From Marinilabilia salmonicolor JCM 21150 (GTDB lineage Bacteria > Bacteroidota > Bacteroidia > Bacteroidales > Marinilabiliaceae), in the NCBI RefSeq assembly GCF_000259075.1, contig NZ_AJKI01000002.1, forward strand, positions 372,001 to 436,000: 64,000 nt of DNA, given 5' to 3'. Position 1 is the stretch's first letter. Each line of letters starts with the position of its first letter. Below the pieces are notes generated by a model. It saw only the letters and a list, made by a program, of their open reading frames with translations, made no database searches and was not told the DNA's origin. This document shows, in pieces, positions 42,784-51,889 of this stretch. The translations under genes and the position numbers were made by a program.

Positions 42784-45288
42784 ATGGATCGTCAAAACCT
42801 AAAGTCAATACTTTATTTTATTGGTGTAATGGCCCTGTTTGCAGGGCTCAGTTTTTTATATTTCAACCCGGTATTAAAGGGGTTGGAGCTCCCTCAGATG
42901 GACAATGCTCATGCCATTGGAGCTGCCCAGGAGCTGAATGAATTTGAAGCCGAAACTGGGGATCACTCGTATTGGGCCAATTCAATGTTTGGTGGAATGC
43001 CCGCCTATCAGATTAAAGGTGATTCATCGTCCAATCTTTTCTATCAGTTAAATAAGGTACTTCGGTTTGGGCTTCCTTTTCATACCGTTGCCATCCTGTT
43101 TCTTTATCTTTTTGGGTTTTATATTTTGTTGCGAAGTATGAAAATGGGGCGTTGGCTCTCGTTGGTCGGAGCCCTGGCTTTTGCATTCGGAACTTACAAC
43201 ATCATAATTATCATTGCAGGGCACATTACCAAGGCCTATGCAATAGCGCTTTCCGCTCCTGTTATTGCCGGCATTCTTTATACCCTCAACCGCCGTCCCT
43301 GGGTGGGGGCTTTTTTCACCACCGTTGCATTGGGAGTACAGATTGCCTATAATCACGTGCAGATTACTTACTATTTGTTTCTGGTTGTATTGGTTTTGAT
43401 GATTGCCAGATTAGTAAAAGCTTTGATGGAAGGGACAATACGGGACTTTGGGAAACGCACAGCGTTATTAGTGGTGGCAGCTGTTCTGGCGGTGTTGCCA
43501 AACCTTACCCATCTTTGGCCTACATATGAGTACGGGACATTTAGTATCCGTGGCCCTTCGGAACTGGAATCCACCGCCAAAGAGGGGGAGACTGACTCCG
43601 GATTGGACCGGGACTATGCTTTTGCGTGGAGTTACGGAAAAGCTGAAACACTGACCCTGATGATTCCAAACCTGATGGGGGGTGCATCTGCTCCTCTCTC
43701 TGAGAGTCCGCGTGCCATGAAAGATGTGGATCCGCGCCTGAGAGAGATTGTCGGCGGACAATCGCAGTATTGGGGAAGTAAGCCCTTTACCTCTGGACCC
43801 GTTTACGTGGGTGCGCTCATAATCTTTTTGTTCGTTTTGTCTTTGTTTTTTTACAAAGGACCTGAGAAATGGTGGCTGGTGGGCGCAACAGTACTCTCCG
43901 TATTGCTCGCCTGGGGGAAAAACCTGGAGTGGTTCAATTACTTTATGTTTGATGTGTTTCCGCTGTACAATAAGTTTCGGACAGTGGAAATGGCCCTGAT
44001 TATTGCCACCATCACCATCCCAATACTGGCAATGCTCGGGCTGAAAAAAGTGGTGGACAATCCTGCCCTGATCCGTGACCAGAGTGGGAAGTTTCTGGCG
44101 GCATTCGGGCTGACCGGAGGAATTGCCCTTCTGATATATTTGTTCCCAAATCTGTTTTTTGATTTTATGAGTCGGGAAGAACTGAATGCCCTGATGCGTC
44201 AGAAACAGCAGATGCCAGACCAGGCAGGGGTAATTGATCAGGTCATTCTGAATATGCAACAGGCTCGGGCCGGGTTAATACAGGCAGATGCCATTCGTTC
44301 TTTCTTTTTTATCCTTTTGGGAAGCGGCTCTCTTTGGCTTTTTGCCACCAACCGACTGTCCAAAAAATACCTTTTACCGGGGCTGGCGCTCTTGGTTGTT
44401 ATAGATATGTGGGCCGTGGATAAACGTTACCTCAGCAATGATGATTTTGTATCTCCCCGCCAGATTTCCGGTCAATTTGAGAAATCTAAAGCTGATAAAC
44501 TGATTTTGGAAGATGAGGATCCCAGTTACCGGGTTTTCAGTATTTACCGGAATCCTTTTAACGAGGTGAATACTTCTTATTTTCATAATTCTATTGGTGG
44601 GTACCACGGTGCGAAGCTTCGCATCTATCAGGATGTTATTGATTTTTACCTGCAAAACAATTGGCAAACGCTGATGATGCATTTTAGAAACGGCGGGTCT
44701 CCTCTTGAGGCACAACAATTACTGGAAAAGATGCCTGCTCTGAATATGTTGAATACCAAATACATCATTTATCATCCCGGACAGCCACCGCTTGAGAATC
44801 CCTTTGCTTATGGGAATGCGTGGTTTGTCAGCAACATTGAAACTGTATCATCGGCCGAAGAGGAATTGGCATCCCTCAGGAATGTTGATCTTACCAATAC
44901 GGCCATTATTCGTCAGGACAGAGTGGGCGATTGGGGATCGTATCAGAATGTCAGATCCGGAAGTGAAATAGAGCTTACCTCGTATGCTCCCGACCATTTG
45001 GTTTTCAGAGCCCGTGCAAATGGTGAAAAGATCGCTGTTTTTAGCGACATCTATTATCCGGCCGGATGGCGAGCTTTTATTGACGGGAAAGAAGTGGAAA
45101 TTAACCGGGTGAATTACCTGCTGAGGGCTTTAATGGTTCCCGACGGTGTTCATACCATCGAATTTCGTTTTGAGCCGGCATCGGTGAATAGTGCCAAAAC
45201 GCTGGCTGTTATCGGTGGTATTTTGGTAATTCTTTTTGCCCTGGGGCTTTTATGGAGGTACCGGGCCGCAATTCTTAGTAAAGATTAA
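42784..45288 (+). CDS. YfhO-family multi-spanning membrane protein
   Basis: The 834-residue protein has a long N-terminal part of about 12-14 membrane helices (to about residue 550), with the second-loop acidic DxD-like segment QMDNAHAIGAAQELNEFEAE, and a large C-terminal non-cytoplasmic domain ending in two helices. That is the YfhO design, related to GT-C glycosyltransferases. In Gram-positives YfhO is needed for glycosylation of lipoteichoic acid; the Bacteroidota substrate is unknown. It starts with ATG at 42784 and is followed by the S41 protease gene after 82 bases. Confidence 0.9.
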   Translation: MDRQNLKSILYFIGVMALFAGLSFLYFNPVLKGLELPQMDNAHAIGAAQELNEFEAETGDHSYWANSMFGGMPAYQIKGDSSSNLFYQLNKVLRFGLPFHTVAILFLYLFGFYILLRSMKMGRWLSLVGALAFAFGTYNIIIIIAGHITKAYAIALSAPVIAGILYTLNRRPWVGAFFTTVALGVQIAYNHVQITYYLFLVVLVLMIARLVKALMEGTIRDFGKRTALLVVAAVLAVLPNLTHLWPTYEYGTFSIRGPSELESTAKEGETDSGLDRDYAFAWSYGKAETLTLMIPNLMGGASAPLSESPRAMKDVDPRLREIVGGQSQYWGSKPFTSGPVYVGALIIFLFVLSLFFYKGPEKWWLVGATVLSVLLAWGKNLEWFNYFMFDVFPLYNKFRTVEMALIIATITIPILAMLGLKKVVDNPALIRDQSGKFLAAFGLTGGIALLIYLFPNLFFDFMSREELNALMRQKQQMPDQAGVIDQVILNMQQARAGLIQADAIRSFFFILLGSGSLWLFATNRLSKKYLLPGLALLVVIDMWAVDKRYLSNDDFVSPRQISGQFEKSKADKLILEDEDPSYRVFSIYRNPFNEVNTSYFHNSIGGYHGAKLRIYQDVIDFYLQNNWQTLMMHFRNGGSPLEAQQLLEKMPALNMLNTKYIIYHPGQPPLENPFAYGNAWFVSNIETVSSAEEELASLRNVDLTNTAIIRQDRVGDWGSYQNVRSGSEIELTSYAPDHLVFRARANGEKIAVFSDIYYPAGWRAFIDGKEVEINRVNYLLRALMVPDGVHTIEFRFEPASVNSAKTLAVIGGILVILFALGLLWRYRAAILSKD

Positions 45289-45370
45289 ACAGTGAACCGT
45301 GGCACTTGATAAAGTGGCATGGTTTCTGAGAAATATTACATTCAAATATACAGATTAAAGAGATCAGATA

Positions 45371-47080
45371 ATGAAGAAAATTAGCGGAAGAAAATGGATT
45401 GGATGGACCGGTGCGGTGGCAATTGGCCTGATAATTTCACTGGGCTTTGTGACAGCAGGAAATGAGGAGCGGAACTTTTCCATCGTCAAAAACCTTGATA
45501 TTTTTTATTCCCTTTTCAGGGAGCTGAATACTTATTACGTTGAGGAAACCAATCCGGAGGAATTGGTGGAAACCGGAATCGGAGCCATGCTGGAATCGCT
45601 GGATCCATATACCACATATATTCCGGAATCAGAGATGGACGATTTCAACTTCATGACTACCGGGGAATACGCCGGAATTGGCGCACTCATTACCGGTCGG
45701 GAAGATTATGTTTACATTTCCGAACCCTACAAGGGCTTCCCTGCTGATAAAGGCGGATTGAAAGCCGGGGACAAGATTTTAGCCATTGACGGAGTGGATA
45801 TGAAGGGGAAGAAGACCGAGGATGTCAGCAATAAGCTGAAGGGACCGGCCAATACTGATGTTACCGTTACCGTGAAGCGATACGGTCAGGAAGACCCTTT
45901 AGATATAAGCATTGTTCGGAAAGCGATTCAGATTGATCCGGTGTCTTATTTCGGAATGGTCGATGAGGAAACGGGAATCATTATTCTTGACAATTTTACT
46001 CAGGATTGCTCCCGTAAAGTGGAAAAAGCGCTTAAAAACCTGAAAGAGGAACAGGGGGTAGAGAAAATTATTCTTGATTTGCGCGGAAATCCCGGCGGAC
46101 TGCTGGATGAGGCCGTTAAACTGGCGAACCTCTTTTTGCCCAGAGGCTCTGAAGTGGTGAGTACAAGAGGGAAAATTGAACAGTGGGACAAGGTTTACAG
46201 AACCTCTAAAGCTCCTGTGGACACAGTAATTCCCCTGGTTGTAATGATTAATCGTGGGTCTGCATCGGCCTCTGAAATTGTGGCCGGGGCCATCCAGGAT
46301 CACGACAGGGGAGTCATTGTAGGAAATCGTTCTTTTGGAAAAGGCCTGGTGCAAACGACTCGCAGTCTCCCATATAATGCAAAGCTTAAAGTGACTACAG
46401 CTAAATACTACATTCCCAGTGGAAGATGTATTCAGGCGTTGGATTACAGTCAGCGAAATGAAGATGGAAGCGTAGGGTATGTTCCTGATTCTTTGATTAC
46501 TGAGTTTAATACCAAAAACGGACGAACAGTTTATGACGGTGGAGGCATTTCTCCTGATGTGGTGGTGCCTTATGAGAAGTACAGTAATATGACTTTTGCA
46601 TTGGTGGCGCAGCAGACTATTTTTGATTATGTGAACCGTTTTGCTGCTGAAAACAATACTGTGCCGGTACCGGAAGAGTTTTCTGTAACCGATGAAATTT
46701 ATGGGAATTTCACCGATTATGTCACGGCTCTGGATAGTTTCAGATATACATCCGAAAGCAGGGAGCGCTTTAAGAAACTAAAAGAAGCGGCTGAGAAAGA
46801 AGGATATTATGATGCAAATGCCGATGCTTTTGAAAACCTTGAAAAAAAGCTTGATGTGAGTGTGTCAGAAGATCTCGATAATTTCCGTGATGAGGTTGAC
46901 GATCTTCTTGCTGACGAAGTCCTGAAGAGGTATTATTATCGACAGGGGGCTATTCAGTATGCATTGCAGGATGATAACGTACTGGAAAAAGCCATGGAGG
47001 TGATTGGAAGCAATTCTGAATATCAGGGGATTCTGAACGGAACTGTGCTTAGCCATGCAGGTGACAGAAGGCAACGATGA
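45371..47080 (+). CDS. C-terminal processing (S41) peptidase with PDZ domain
   Basis: The 569-residue protein has a signal/anchor helix (about residues 10-28), a CTP N-terminal helix bundle, a PDZ domain (about 90-175), and an S41 protease domain with the catalytic Ser in GSASASEIVAGAIQDHD (about residue 300) and Lys in FGKGLVQT. A C-terminal helical extension (about 430-569) ends basic. Such enzymes cleave envelope proteins at their C-termini. In this phylum a CTP-like peptidase is found near envelope genes. A stem-loop follows the stop. Confidence 0.93.
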   Translation: MKKISGRKWIGWTGAVAIGLIISLGFVTAGNEERNFSIVKNLDIFYSLFRELNTYYVEETNPEELVETGIGAMLESLDPYTTYIPESEMDDFNFMTTGEYAGIGALITGREDYVYISEPYKGFPADKGGLKAGDKILAIDGVDMKGKKTEDVSNKLKGPANTDVTVTVKRYGQEDPLDISIVRKAIQIDPVSYFGMVDEETGIIILDNFTQDCSRKVEKALKNLKEEQGVEKIILDLRGNPGGLLDEAVKLANLFLPRGSEVVSTRGKIEQWDKVYRTSKAPVDTVIPLVVMINRGSASASEIVAGAIQDHDRGVIVGNRSFGKGLVQTTRSLPYNAKLKVTTAKYYIPSGRCIQALDYSQRNEDGSVGYVPDSLITEFNTKNGRTVYDGGGISPDVVVPYEKYSNMTFALVAQQTIFDYVNRFAAENNTVPVPEEFSVTDEIYGNFTDYVTALDSFRYTSESRERFKKLKEAAEKEGYYDANADAFENLEKKLDVSVSEDLDNFRDEVDDLLADEVLKRYYYRQGAIQYALQDDNVLEKAMEVIGSNSEYQGILNGTVLSHAGDRRQR

Positions 47081-47111
47081 ATGCTCCTGTACTAATAGTA
47101 ATCCCGTGAAG

Positions 47112-47137
47112 AAAGCCTGGAAATGTACTCAGGCTTT
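47112..47137 (+). terminator. stem-loop after S41 peptidase gene
   Basis: AAAGCCTG at 47112-47119 pairs with CAGGCTTT at 47130-47137 around a ten-base loop, 32 bases after the stop codon. The T-tract is short, so it could act as a weak terminator or an mRNA stabiliser. Confidence 0.45.
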
Positions 47138-47643
47138 GTGTTATGGATAATTATTAAGCATCTGATCTTTCTGATTGCTTTAAAACAGTCACCGGCAGTG
47201 GACCTTTTTTTCAGTGATTAAGCTCACAAAAAGTTGTTATCATAAAATCTGGCATATTTTCGATATGGCCTGTTATTAATATTATTTGGAGAGGGCGTGC
47301 CGTTAGCGGTAGCGCCCTTTTTCTTAGCTGCTGATCCGACTCCTGCTTTTTGGGAGCATCGCACCAATAAGAGAAATAAATCCGCCAACGGCCATTTGCT
47401 AATGTGTCAGTCATTAAATTAGTGAAGGAGTCTAGTAATTGTCACACAATTGATAAAAAGTTATAGTGAAACAAAACAAATAGAGGGAATTGTCGTAAAA
47501 ATAGTGGGGATAATTTACAGCTTTTGCTTTTTAGGCCATTCCTTTGCCGGGAAATATTTTTCTGGAAAGTCTGAAATGGAAAATGGGAGGTAAAGTCAAA
47601 GCTGTTTTATTTATTCTGAAAGAATTAACCAAACTTTTTAATT
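47138..47643. other. gene-free region with hairpin and repeat fragment
   Basis: 506 bases with no convincing gene. A strong hairpin (arms 47292-47302 and 47307-47318, one bulge, TTTT tail) resembles an intrinsic terminator for rightward transcripts. On the minus strand, 47356-47373 repeats, with single-base gaps, part of the inner arm of the palindrome at 31239-31262, so this is a worn copy of the same element. The last 100 bases should carry the promoter of the OmpA-like gene. Confidence 0.5.
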
Positions 47644-50124
47644 ATGAGAATTCTTTTTTTACTGTTATTGTTTTTAAATGCTTGCTGGGGCTCCCTGTTG
47701 GGGCAGGAGAGTCCCAAAACCGATGTTAACCAGATTTTACAGGGTGCCTCCGGGGCAGACCTGGAGTATAATCTGGATCGGCTTAACCAAGGGGAGCGGT
47801 TTTATCGTACAGGTTATTATGAGGGGAGTTTTAGGGCTTTTTTCGAGCTTTACAAACATAATCCGGAAGTAGCCTCCCTGAATTATAAGCTGGGTGTGAG
47901 TGCCCTTTTGGGAGACAAACCGGAGGAAGCTGCCGGTTTCTTTCTGGAAAGTTTACCTTCTGTTGCAGATGATTATTACTTACTGCTGGGATATGCGCAT
48001 CGTGCCCGATTGGAGTACTCCCGTGCAAGGGAGTCTTTTGAACAATACAACAATACGCTTTCCTCCTGGAAGCAAAAACAGTTCAGGCCACTCTTGAATC
48101 AGTTGCTAAGCGATTGTGAGTTCGGAGGAGCCAATGTCAGAGATTCAGTTCCTGCCTTTGTGATCAATCCGGGACCAGCTGTAAACAGCTATTATGATGA
48201 GTATGCTGCGGTTGAAGACAGTAAAAACAAAAGAATCTTCTTTGTTACTCGTCGTCCTGATTATTTGCCGGATGTGCCGGTTGGACGGGATGTTTTTGAA
48301 GAAAGGATCCTGGAAGCATCTTATGTCGATGGGGTTGTGACTGAGGGTGTTGAGAATAATCGTCTGAATTCAAGATTTAATTCAGGTATCGCAGGAATTT
48401 CGCCTGATGGAGAGACGTTGTATGTTTATCGTGGGAAGAAAAGAAGCGGACAAATAGGATTGACTGATATTTCGAAGAAAAGAGTCCGCAAACCTAAACC
48501 CATCAGTGAAAGGATAGATCATAAAGTTTTTAAAGAAACTGCTTTCACCGAAACAGAAGATGGCGTTGTTTTCTTTGTTTCCGACAGGAGAGACGGAATG
48601 GGAGGAAAGGATATCTGGACCTGTCGTCGTAAAGGATCCCGCAGATTTTCCAGACCACGTAATATGGGGCCGGTCATCAATACTTTGTTTGATGAGGAGG
48701 GGGTTTTTGTAACTCCTGATGGCAATACCCTTTATTTTTCTTCTGAAGGTCATCCCGGGTTTGGAGGTTTTGATATCTACAAAGTAGAAAGAAACCGGGA
48801 TGGTGACTGGATGCACCCGGTGAATATGGGACAGCCTTTCAACAGTCCGTTTGACGATCTTTTCTTTTTCCCGTCATCAGATTCGCTGGTTTCGCTGATT
48901 GCTTCCTCAAGACCCGGCGGTTATGGTGGTCTTGATTTGTATAAAATTCAAAAGGACATAAGAATTCCCTTCTCCATTGCAGGAAATATTTCCGATGCTG
49001 AATCAGGACAAGCCCTTCACGGACAGTTGTCCCTCATAGACACGCTTAAAAGAGAACAGGTACTGACAGCATGGGCAGATTCCCTTACCGGGGATTATCT
49101 GATTGCTCTGGAGGATACCGGAAATTATGTGTTGCAGGCAGGTGTGGAAGGGTTTAAAATGGAACTGGCAGATGTTCCCAAAGGCACTACCAGAAATGCT
49201 GCTTTTACCCTTAATTTCCAATTGGAAAAACTAAAACATCCTTATGCACTCAGCGGTGTCATAACCGATCTGGACACTCAGCAACCCGTGCAGGCAGAAA
49301 TTACTTTTCGCCCTGTTGATAAGGACTCTGTGACCCACCGGATCTTCTCTGATAAGGAAACAGGAGCGTATCAGATTACTTTTGAAGATAAATTTGATTT
49401 ACGTATGACTGTCTCAGCTAATGACTATCACCTCTACTCATCTGAATTGTTACTTAAAAACACGCTGGGCGATTCTGAAGAGAAAAATGTTGAGTTGGAG
49501 AAAAGTGTGGTGGCTTATACTTTGTCGGGTAAGGTAATGGAAGAAAAGACCAATGATGCAGTTCCTGCCGAGCTGGCCGTGTTTGAGCCGGGAGAAGAAG
49601 ATGCCTTTCTTGTCGCCTTTGCAGATTCCACTACCGGTAAATTCAGCATTACGGTATTTGAGGAAGGGCCTTATTTGGTAGAGGTTAATGCCGATGGTTA
49701 TTTCTTTAACAATTTCCCGTTGCAGTTTCATCCCGATACGACCCTTAAAATCAATAATGTCGAATTGAAACCCATGGCCAGAGGTGCCCGGATTGTGGCA
49801 AAAAACATTCTTTTTACGAGCGGTAAAGCAACGCTCAGGGCCGAGTCTTATCCTGAGGTGAACCGCCTTGCCCGGTTGCTGCTTGAAAACTCGTCGGTGA
49901 AAATTGAAGTCTCTGGTCACACCGATAATACGGGTTCTGCATCATTGAACAAACGACTCTCAAAATCCAGAGCCCTTTCAGTGAAAAGGTACCTTGAAGG
50001 CCAGGGGATTGCTCCTGAACGCATCGATTATGAGGGTTATGGTTTTGATCAGCCCATTGCACCCAATACGACCGCGGAAGGTAGGGCACTCAACCGAAGA
50101 GTGGAGATTAAAGTGATTGAATAA
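47644..50124 (+). CDS. OmpA-family protein with PD40/WD40-like β-propeller
   Basis: The 826-residue protein has a signal peptide (about residues 1-21), TPR-like helices (about 40-140), PD40 β-propeller repeats (about 180-440, with repeated ...FFVSDRRDGMGGKDIW and LYFSSEGHPGFGGFDIY patterns), three carboxypeptidase-regulatory-like β-sandwich repeats (about 445-705), and a C-terminal OmpA peptidoglycan-binding domain (about 715-826; GHTDNTGSASLN and RALNRRVEIKV). This arrangement is common in Bacteroidota envelope and gliding/type IX-related loci. It presumably tethers an outer-membrane complex to peptidoglycan. The lipoprotein gene follows after 28 bases. Confidence 0.9.
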   Translation: MRILFLLLLFLNACWGSLLGQESPKTDVNQILQGASGADLEYNLDRLNQGERFYRTGYYEGSFRAFFELYKHNPEVASLNYKLGVSALLGDKPEEAAGFFLESLPSVADDYYLLLGYAHRARLEYSRARESFEQYNNTLSSWKQKQFRPLLNQLLSDCEFGGANVRDSVPAFVINPGPAVNSYYDEYAAVEDSKNKRIFFVTRRPDYLPDVPVGRDVFEERILEASYVDGVVTEGVENNRLNSRFNSGIAGISPDGETLYVYRGKKRSGQIGLTDISKKRVRKPKPISERIDHKVFKETAFTETEDGVVFFVSDRRDGMGGKDIWTCRRKGSRRFSRPRNMGPVINTLFDEEGVFVTPDGNTLYFSSEGHPGFGGFDIYKVERNRDGDWMHPVNMGQPFNSPFDDLFFFPSSDSLVSLIASSRPGGYGGLDLYKIQKDIRIPFSIAGNISDAESGQALHGQLSLIDTLKREQVLTAWADSLTGDYLIALEDTGNYVLQAGVEGFKMELADVPKGTTRNAAFTLNFQLEKLKHPYALSGVITDLDTQQPVQAEITFRPVDKDSVTHRIFSDKETGAYQITFEDKFDLRMTVSANDYHLYSSELLLKNTLGDSEEKNVELEKSVVAYTLSGKVMEEKTNDAVPAELAVFEPGEEDAFLVAFADSTTGKFSITVFEEGPYLVEVNADGYFFNNFPLQFHPDTTLKINNVELKPMARGARIVAKNILFTSGKATLRAESYPEVNRLARLLLENSSVKIEVSGHTDNTGSASLNKRLSKSRALSVKRYLEGQGIAPERIDYEGYGFDQPIAPNTTAEGRALNRRVEIKVIE

Positions 50125-50152
50125 AGCGAGTGATGAAGATAATTTTTGAATT

Positions 50153-51763
50153 ATGAAGAGCATAAATTTTCTAAAAACAGGAGTACTGATGATTCCCGTT
50201 ATTCTTATGGGGTGTCAGGACAATGATATTTTGGTAAATACGGAGAGTAACCGGGCCATTGAAATTGCCGCGCCTGCCGGAGATATTACTTATCAGGTGG
50301 CAGATCTGATTCGGGACATCGATAACGAATATGTTTTTGTGGATGAAGAGGGGCTGGTGAATATGAAATATACCCGCGAGGTAGATATTGACTGGGAATC
50401 TCTGGTTAACCTGAGAGACTTCCACGATACCTGGAATTTTTCTCCCGGGCTTCTCTATCCTGTCAATTCTCCCGTCAATGTGGATTATTCGGAAAAGGTA
50501 CAGCTGAACCATCGTGCCGATGTTCGTTACGACAGTCTGACCATGGAGATGGGGGCTCTGTCGGCATATCTGATGGTGCCTTACGGGACTGAGGGGAATA
50601 TTACCATAACCATTCCTGAGGTGCTTCAGGATGAAACGCCTCTGAGTTATTCTTTTTATGCTTCCGGCAATCAGCGATATTTTCAGATTACGGAAGATTT
50701 AAGCGGGAAAAAGGTGATTCCCTCCCAAGGGGTTGATTCCAGTTACATATCCGTTGTAACCTCTCTGGATTTATCAAATATGGTGGCCGGAGATGTGGCG
50801 TTGGAGTTTTCATTAATGGATATGCAGCCCGGGATGGCGTTTGGTTATTTCGGACAGCAGGAATCGGCCCGCCCAAATGAGGAGTTGACCCTGGATGTGT
50901 TTGATGAATTGGATGTCAGTGATGAAATTGAACTGTTTGACTTTTACATCGATCTGAAAGTAAACAGTGAAATCGGGGTTCCATTTGATGTGGTAGCCGA
51001 AAACCTGCGGTTTTATGATGAAAGCGATGCTTTGATTGATGTTCTGGAGGTGGAGAACAGCAATCAGATTCATCTTGCATTGCCAGCTGCTGTTTACGGG
51101 AACCCAATTGGGATGAGTGAAACCAATTTTCATATCAGCGGAACTAATTCAGACAATATTGTGGACATCGCGAATAGTTATCCGCGTCGTGTATTGTTCG
51201 ATGTTACCTCTTTTTCCAATCCTGACGGTGAGCCGCAAGAGCCTAACTTTATGGGACTTTCAAATGTGCTTCAGGGAGAGATGGATATTATTGCCCCGCT
51301 TTGGTTCCGAACTTCTGCTGATTATGTGCGGACCGATACCATTGATTTTGATTTTAACGATATTCTTGGGGAAGACTCCGATGATGCACGAGAAGTGGAA
51401 TCAGCAACCATTTGGTTTGATTTTTATAGTAAAATCCCGGTGGACATCTCTGCTGCTGCCTGGGTGGTGGATGAAGATGGTAACCAAATAGACAATCTGT
51501 TTGGCGATAATGAAAGTATTAAGGTGGTACAGGCAGGCGTTCCTGATTCTGATACCGGGCGCGTAACGGAAGCCACCCATACGGAGTTTAACGTAACCGT
51601 CACGGGAGATCAGATAAATGATTTTCTTGATCGCAATGCGATGAATATTATTCTGGAAACAAAAATTTTCACTGATGGTGAAGAGTATGTAAAGATATAT
51701 GAAGATATGAGCTTCAATGCGGTGGTATCTTTTGAAGCTGCCGGTAATTTACCTGAATTGTAG
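50153..51763 (+). CDS. large lipoprotein, probably surface exposed
   Basis: The 536-residue protein has a signal peptide with lipobox LMGC (Cys about residue 21) followed by QDNDI, which fits the Bacteroidota lipoprotein export signal for surface display. The rest looks like a chain of all-β domains with regular Asp/Gly turns. I do not recognise the family. It lies between an OmpA-like gene (28 bases) and a DUF5723 outer-membrane gene (126 bases) on the same strand, which suggests a shared envelope complex. Function is unknown. Confidence 0.7.
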   Translation: MKSINFLKTGVLMIPVILMGCQDNDILVNTESNRAIEIAAPAGDITYQVADLIRDIDNEYVFVDEEGLVNMKYTREVDIDWESLVNLRDFHDTWNFSPGLLYPVNSPVNVDYSEKVQLNHRADVRYDSLTMEMGALSAYLMVPYGTEGNITITIPEVLQDETPLSYSFYASGNQRYFQITEDLSGKKVIPSQGVDSSYISVVTSLDLSNMVAGDVALEFSLMDMQPGMAFGYFGQQESARPNEELTLDVFDELDVSDEIELFDFYIDLKVNSEIGVPFDVVAENLRFYDESDALIDVLEVENSNQIHLALPAAVYGNPIGMSETNFHISGTNSDNIVDIANSYPRRVLFDVTSFSNPDGEPQEPNFMGLSNVLQGEMDIIAPLWFRTSADYVRTDTIDFDFNDILGEDSDDAREVESATIWFDFYSKIPVDISAAAWVVDEDGNQIDNLFGDNESIKVVQAGVPDSDTGRVTEATHTEFNVTVTGDQINDFLDRNAMNIILETKIFTDGEEYVKIYEDMSFNAVVSFEAAGNLPEL

Positions 51764-51889
51764 TTTGCAAGAAATATCGTGACACTTGTAATTAGGTGAT
51801 GAAATTTGCAGAATCCGGTTTCTGATAAAGAAAGGAAAATAAATCCTGCCGGTTTCATCGGGCCAATAACCTGAATAAAATTTATACTG

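Noticed and set aside
43468-44259. 263-codon minus-strand frame opposite the YfhO gene
   Set aside because: Antisense shadow; rich in Gln/His from reversed codons and without family resemblance.
47544-47729. 61-codon plus-strand frame before the OmpA-like gene
   Set aside because: It overlaps the signal peptide of the OmpA-like gene in another frame and lacks any family resemblance.
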